Source of the DNA: Thermoplasmatales archaeon
Lineage (GTDB): Archaea; Thermoplasmatota; Thermoplasmata; Thermoplasmatales; Thermoplasmataceae
Reading direction: 5' to 3'
Length of the DNA: 64,000 nt
Assembly (NCBI GenBank): GCA_027366585.1
Contig: DAHXNF010000036.1
Coordinates: 62,001 to 126,000 of the forward strand
The stretch's first letter is position 1. The number at the start of each line of letters is the position of its first letter. A model generated the notes under the pieces. It was not told where the DNA came from and did not search any database. It saw only the letters and a program-made list of their open reading frames with translations. Shown piece after piece: positions 62,587-64,000 of this stretch. Made by a program: the position numbers and the translations under genes.

Positions 62587-63585
62587 ATGGTTGAAGAAAC
62601 AGTTGAGGAATTTAAGAATGCAAATCTGTACAAAGGAGTACATGCAGTAGCTCTAGAAGAATTCTATACGTCTGGCCACAGGACGTGCCAGGGCTGCGAG
62701 AGCGCACTTGTCATGAGAGATTTCGTGAAGGCATCTGGACCAAGGACCGTTGTAACTGGTGCGACAGGATGCATGTACGTAGCCAATACATCATACATGA
62801 CAACTCCATGGATAGTCCCATGGATGCACACCCAGCTCGCAGCTGGTGGTGCGTCAGCAGTTGGAATGGCAGCTGGACTCAAGGCGCTGATGCGAAAGGG
62901 GAAGATACCTAAAGAGAAAATAAACGTGATTAACTTCTCCGGGGATCTGGGAGCTGGTGACGAAGGCCTCGGTGGCTTATCAGGAGCTATGCAGAGTCCA
63001 TACGACCTTCTCGTGATCGTTTACGACAATGAGTCAGCAGCAAACACTGACATACAGGCATCCGGCCTAACGACATGGGGTGCGCAGACGACATTCAGTC
63101 CTACCGGATCAGTAAAGAGGATAATGCATGAAAGATGGAAGAAGAACCTTGCAGCGATGATGGCGATCGGTCACCCGAATGTCAAGTATGTTGCAACTTC
63201 CTGTGCAACTTTCCCGCCAACAGACTACATGAATAAGGTGAAGAAGGCATTGAGTATTGGTGGTCCCACGTTGATCCACACGATAGACCCGTGCCCGAAA
63301 GGCTGGGATTATCACCCGAGGTATTCACATGTTCTCGGCGAGCTTGCCATCAAGACAGGTATCTTTGCGGACTACGAGATCGTGAACGGTGAGGTCAGGT
63401 ACACATATGATCTGAGGAACAAGAAGAGAACCCCGGTCAGAGAGTACCTTGAGAAGCAGGGCAGGTTCAGTCACTTCGAAGACGAGGACTACGACTACGT
63501 CCAGGCAAAAGTGGACGAGATGTGGGACGAGTGGGAATTGCCTGGAATACTGCCTATCAAGAGCGGCCTGAAAGTCAAGAAGTAA
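62587..63585 (+). CDS. 2-oxoacid:ferredoxin oxidoreductase beta subunit (thiamine diphosphate)
   Basis: The 332-residue beta subunit binds thiamine diphosphate and the proximal [4Fe-4S] cluster. Cluster ligands are Cys34 and Cys37 (TCQGCESA), Cys62 (GATGCMYV) and Cys236 (TIDPCPKGW). The thiamine motif is INFSGDLGAGDEGLGGLSGAM (from about 115) ending in IVYDNESAANTDIQASG, with NTDIQ where pyruvate enzymes read NTGxQ. A Shine-Dalgarno AAAGGGGGTAG lies just before ATG 62587. It is the last gene of the operon; a hairpin at 63605-63626 follows. Confidence 0.88.
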   Translation: MVEETVEEFKNANLYKGVHAVALEEFYTSGHRTCQGCESALVMRDFVKASGPRTVVTGATGCMYVANTSYMTTPWIVPWMHTQLAAGGASAVGMAAGLKALMRKGKIPKEKINVINFSGDLGAGDEGLGGLSGAMQSPYDLLVIVYDNESAANTDIQASGLTTWGAQTTFSPTGSVKRIMHERWKKNLAAMMAIGHPNVKYVATSCATFPPTDYMNKVKKALSIGGPTLIHTIDPCPKGWDYHPRYSHVLGELAIKTGIFADYEIVNGEVRYTYDLRNKKRTPVREYLEKQGRFSHFEDEDYDYVQAKVDEMWDEWELPGILPIKSGLKVKK

Positions 63586-64000
63586 TTTATCTACCTAGTA
63601 TAATGCTCGAGGCTGAAAGCCCGAGCGCCTAATTTTTCCCTGAATTTTGAATTGTCAGATTTAAGTTGATGCCCTCACTTTATGGATAACCTATCAGATC
63701 AGATTATACTGAAGTGGACAATACAATAGTGTTTTCCTATAAACACTGAGGCCAAATCCAGGCAGTGGTTGTGCTTTCTTCGTCGACTCAGACAGCTAGA
63801 CTATGGATATGCCAATTGCTATTCCGAAGAGATCCAGGATAAAATCATGAAGTGAGGAATATGTACGTATTCTCCGTATAGCTGTATGCTTCTGCAATAT
63901 CCTGGGCAGGTGTAGAGGTATAGCAAGAGATCAGAAACATGCTTCACCTGTTTTTCAGGTGAGGAACACTCACCAGATCATATCACCAGAGATGTGCAAA
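63586..64000. other. Region after the oxidoreductase operon, no gene recognised
   Basis: The last 415 bases hold the hairpin at 63605-63626 and a second one, CACCTG-TTTTT-CAGGTG, at about 63946-63962. Short frames (for instance one with YGYANCYSEEIQDKIMK near 63810) are interrupted after a few dozen codons and match no family I know. A decayed gene is possible but cannot be shown. Confidence 0.35.
63605..63626 (+). terminator. Hairpin after the beta subunit gene, probable terminator
   Basis: GCTCG-A-GGC, loop TGAAA, GCC-CGAGC forms an eight-pair stem with one bulged A, followed by TAATTTTTCCC. It begins 20 bases after the operon stop. Archaeal termination mainly needs the T-run; the stem may stabilise the 3' end. 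Confidence 0.45.

Noticed and set aside
60183..63585. Simple annotation as pyruvate synthase
   Set aside because: The lost GRGGQG in gamma, the YPIRP in alpha and NTDIQ in beta argue against an ordinary pyruvate enzyme, and a classical set already exists at the left end.
1..64000. CRISPR array, cas genes or prophage
   Set aside because: No regularly spaced repeats, no Cas motifs and no phage structural genes were found by reading the window.
63640..64000. Short frames at the right end, e.g. with YANCYSEEIQDKIMK
   Set aside because: All are broken after a few dozen codons and show no conserved domain.

Overview
The window looks like a chromosome segment of a thermoacidophilic euryarchaeon of the Thermoplasmatales or a close relative. 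The information-processing genes are archaeal: aRF1, PCNA, RFC large subunit, a Pop5-like RNase P subunit, Taw1 and Nre. It also has lineage-typical genes: a VAT/Cdc48 ATPase, a tricorn-factor-type M1 aminopeptidase, the Thermoplasma-type mevalonate 3,5-bisphosphate branch, a bacterial-type CoaA and a secreted sedolisin with surface repeats. Many genes have an archaeal TATA box centred about 23-30 bases before the start codon, so they are probably leaderless, some with GTG or TTG starts. Inside operons, ATGA overlaps and Shine-Dalgarno sites decide the starts. I could run no searches; identities come from motifs and gene context.

Layout. 1-882 (-): end of a classical four-subunit 2-oxoacid:ferredoxin oxidoreductase operon. 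1305-4849 (-): hydantoinase/oxoprolinase HyuB and HyuA. 4937-7771: peroxiredoxin, DMT transporter, HisRS. 7810-12047: molybdenum-cofactor genes (unusual MobA-like protein, two MoeA, MobB). Directly behind mobB, on the opposite strand, is the decayed N-terminus of a formate dehydrogenase alpha subunit with three in-frame stops (12076-12504). 12.7-22.4 kb: Lrp-like regulator, UMP kinase, aRF1, PRC-barrel protein, VAT, an ABC exporter, and a DadA-like oxidase. 22.4-25.4 kb (-): a tightly overlapping operon of an isochorismatase-fold protein lacking its catalytic triad, a probable mevalonate-3-phosphate 5-kinase, mevalonate-3,5-bisphosphate decarboxylase and an HNH nuclease.

25.8-30.3 kb: tRNA-Leu(CAG), a truncated transposase, small membrane or hypothetical genes, a cysteine hydrolase and MsrA/MsrB. 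30.4-33.3 kb (-): PCNA, an SPL-type radical SAM protein and Nre, a DNA-repair neighbourhood. 34.4-37.5 kb: a membrane protein kinase facing a PP2C phosphatase plus vWA pair, the three components of a TerY-P-type signalling triad. 38.9-46.7 kb: sedolisin, a membrane Fe-S oxidoreductase resembling ETF:quinone oxidoreductase, and the M1 aminopeptidase. 46.9-50.2 kb: thiolase plus two adjoining acyl-CoA dehydrogenase genes, one of which lacks the catalytic region. A third, intact acyl-CoA dehydrogenase lies at 57.8 kb.

50.8-60 kb: CoaA, MFS transporter, amidohydrolase, Rnp2, RfcL, flippase and Taw1. 60.2-63.6 kb (+): a second, divergent 2-oxoacid:ferredoxin oxidoreductase with fused gamma-delta, alpha and beta subunits. 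Its alpha subunit has YPIRP where pyruvate enzymes have YPITP, a change reported for oxalate oxidoreductase. The main leads are this oxalate-oxidoreductase-like operon, the formate dehydrogenase relic beside the Moco operon, the membrane-kinase/PP2C/vWA triad, and the two-gene acyl-CoA dehydrogenase that is probably heteromeric.
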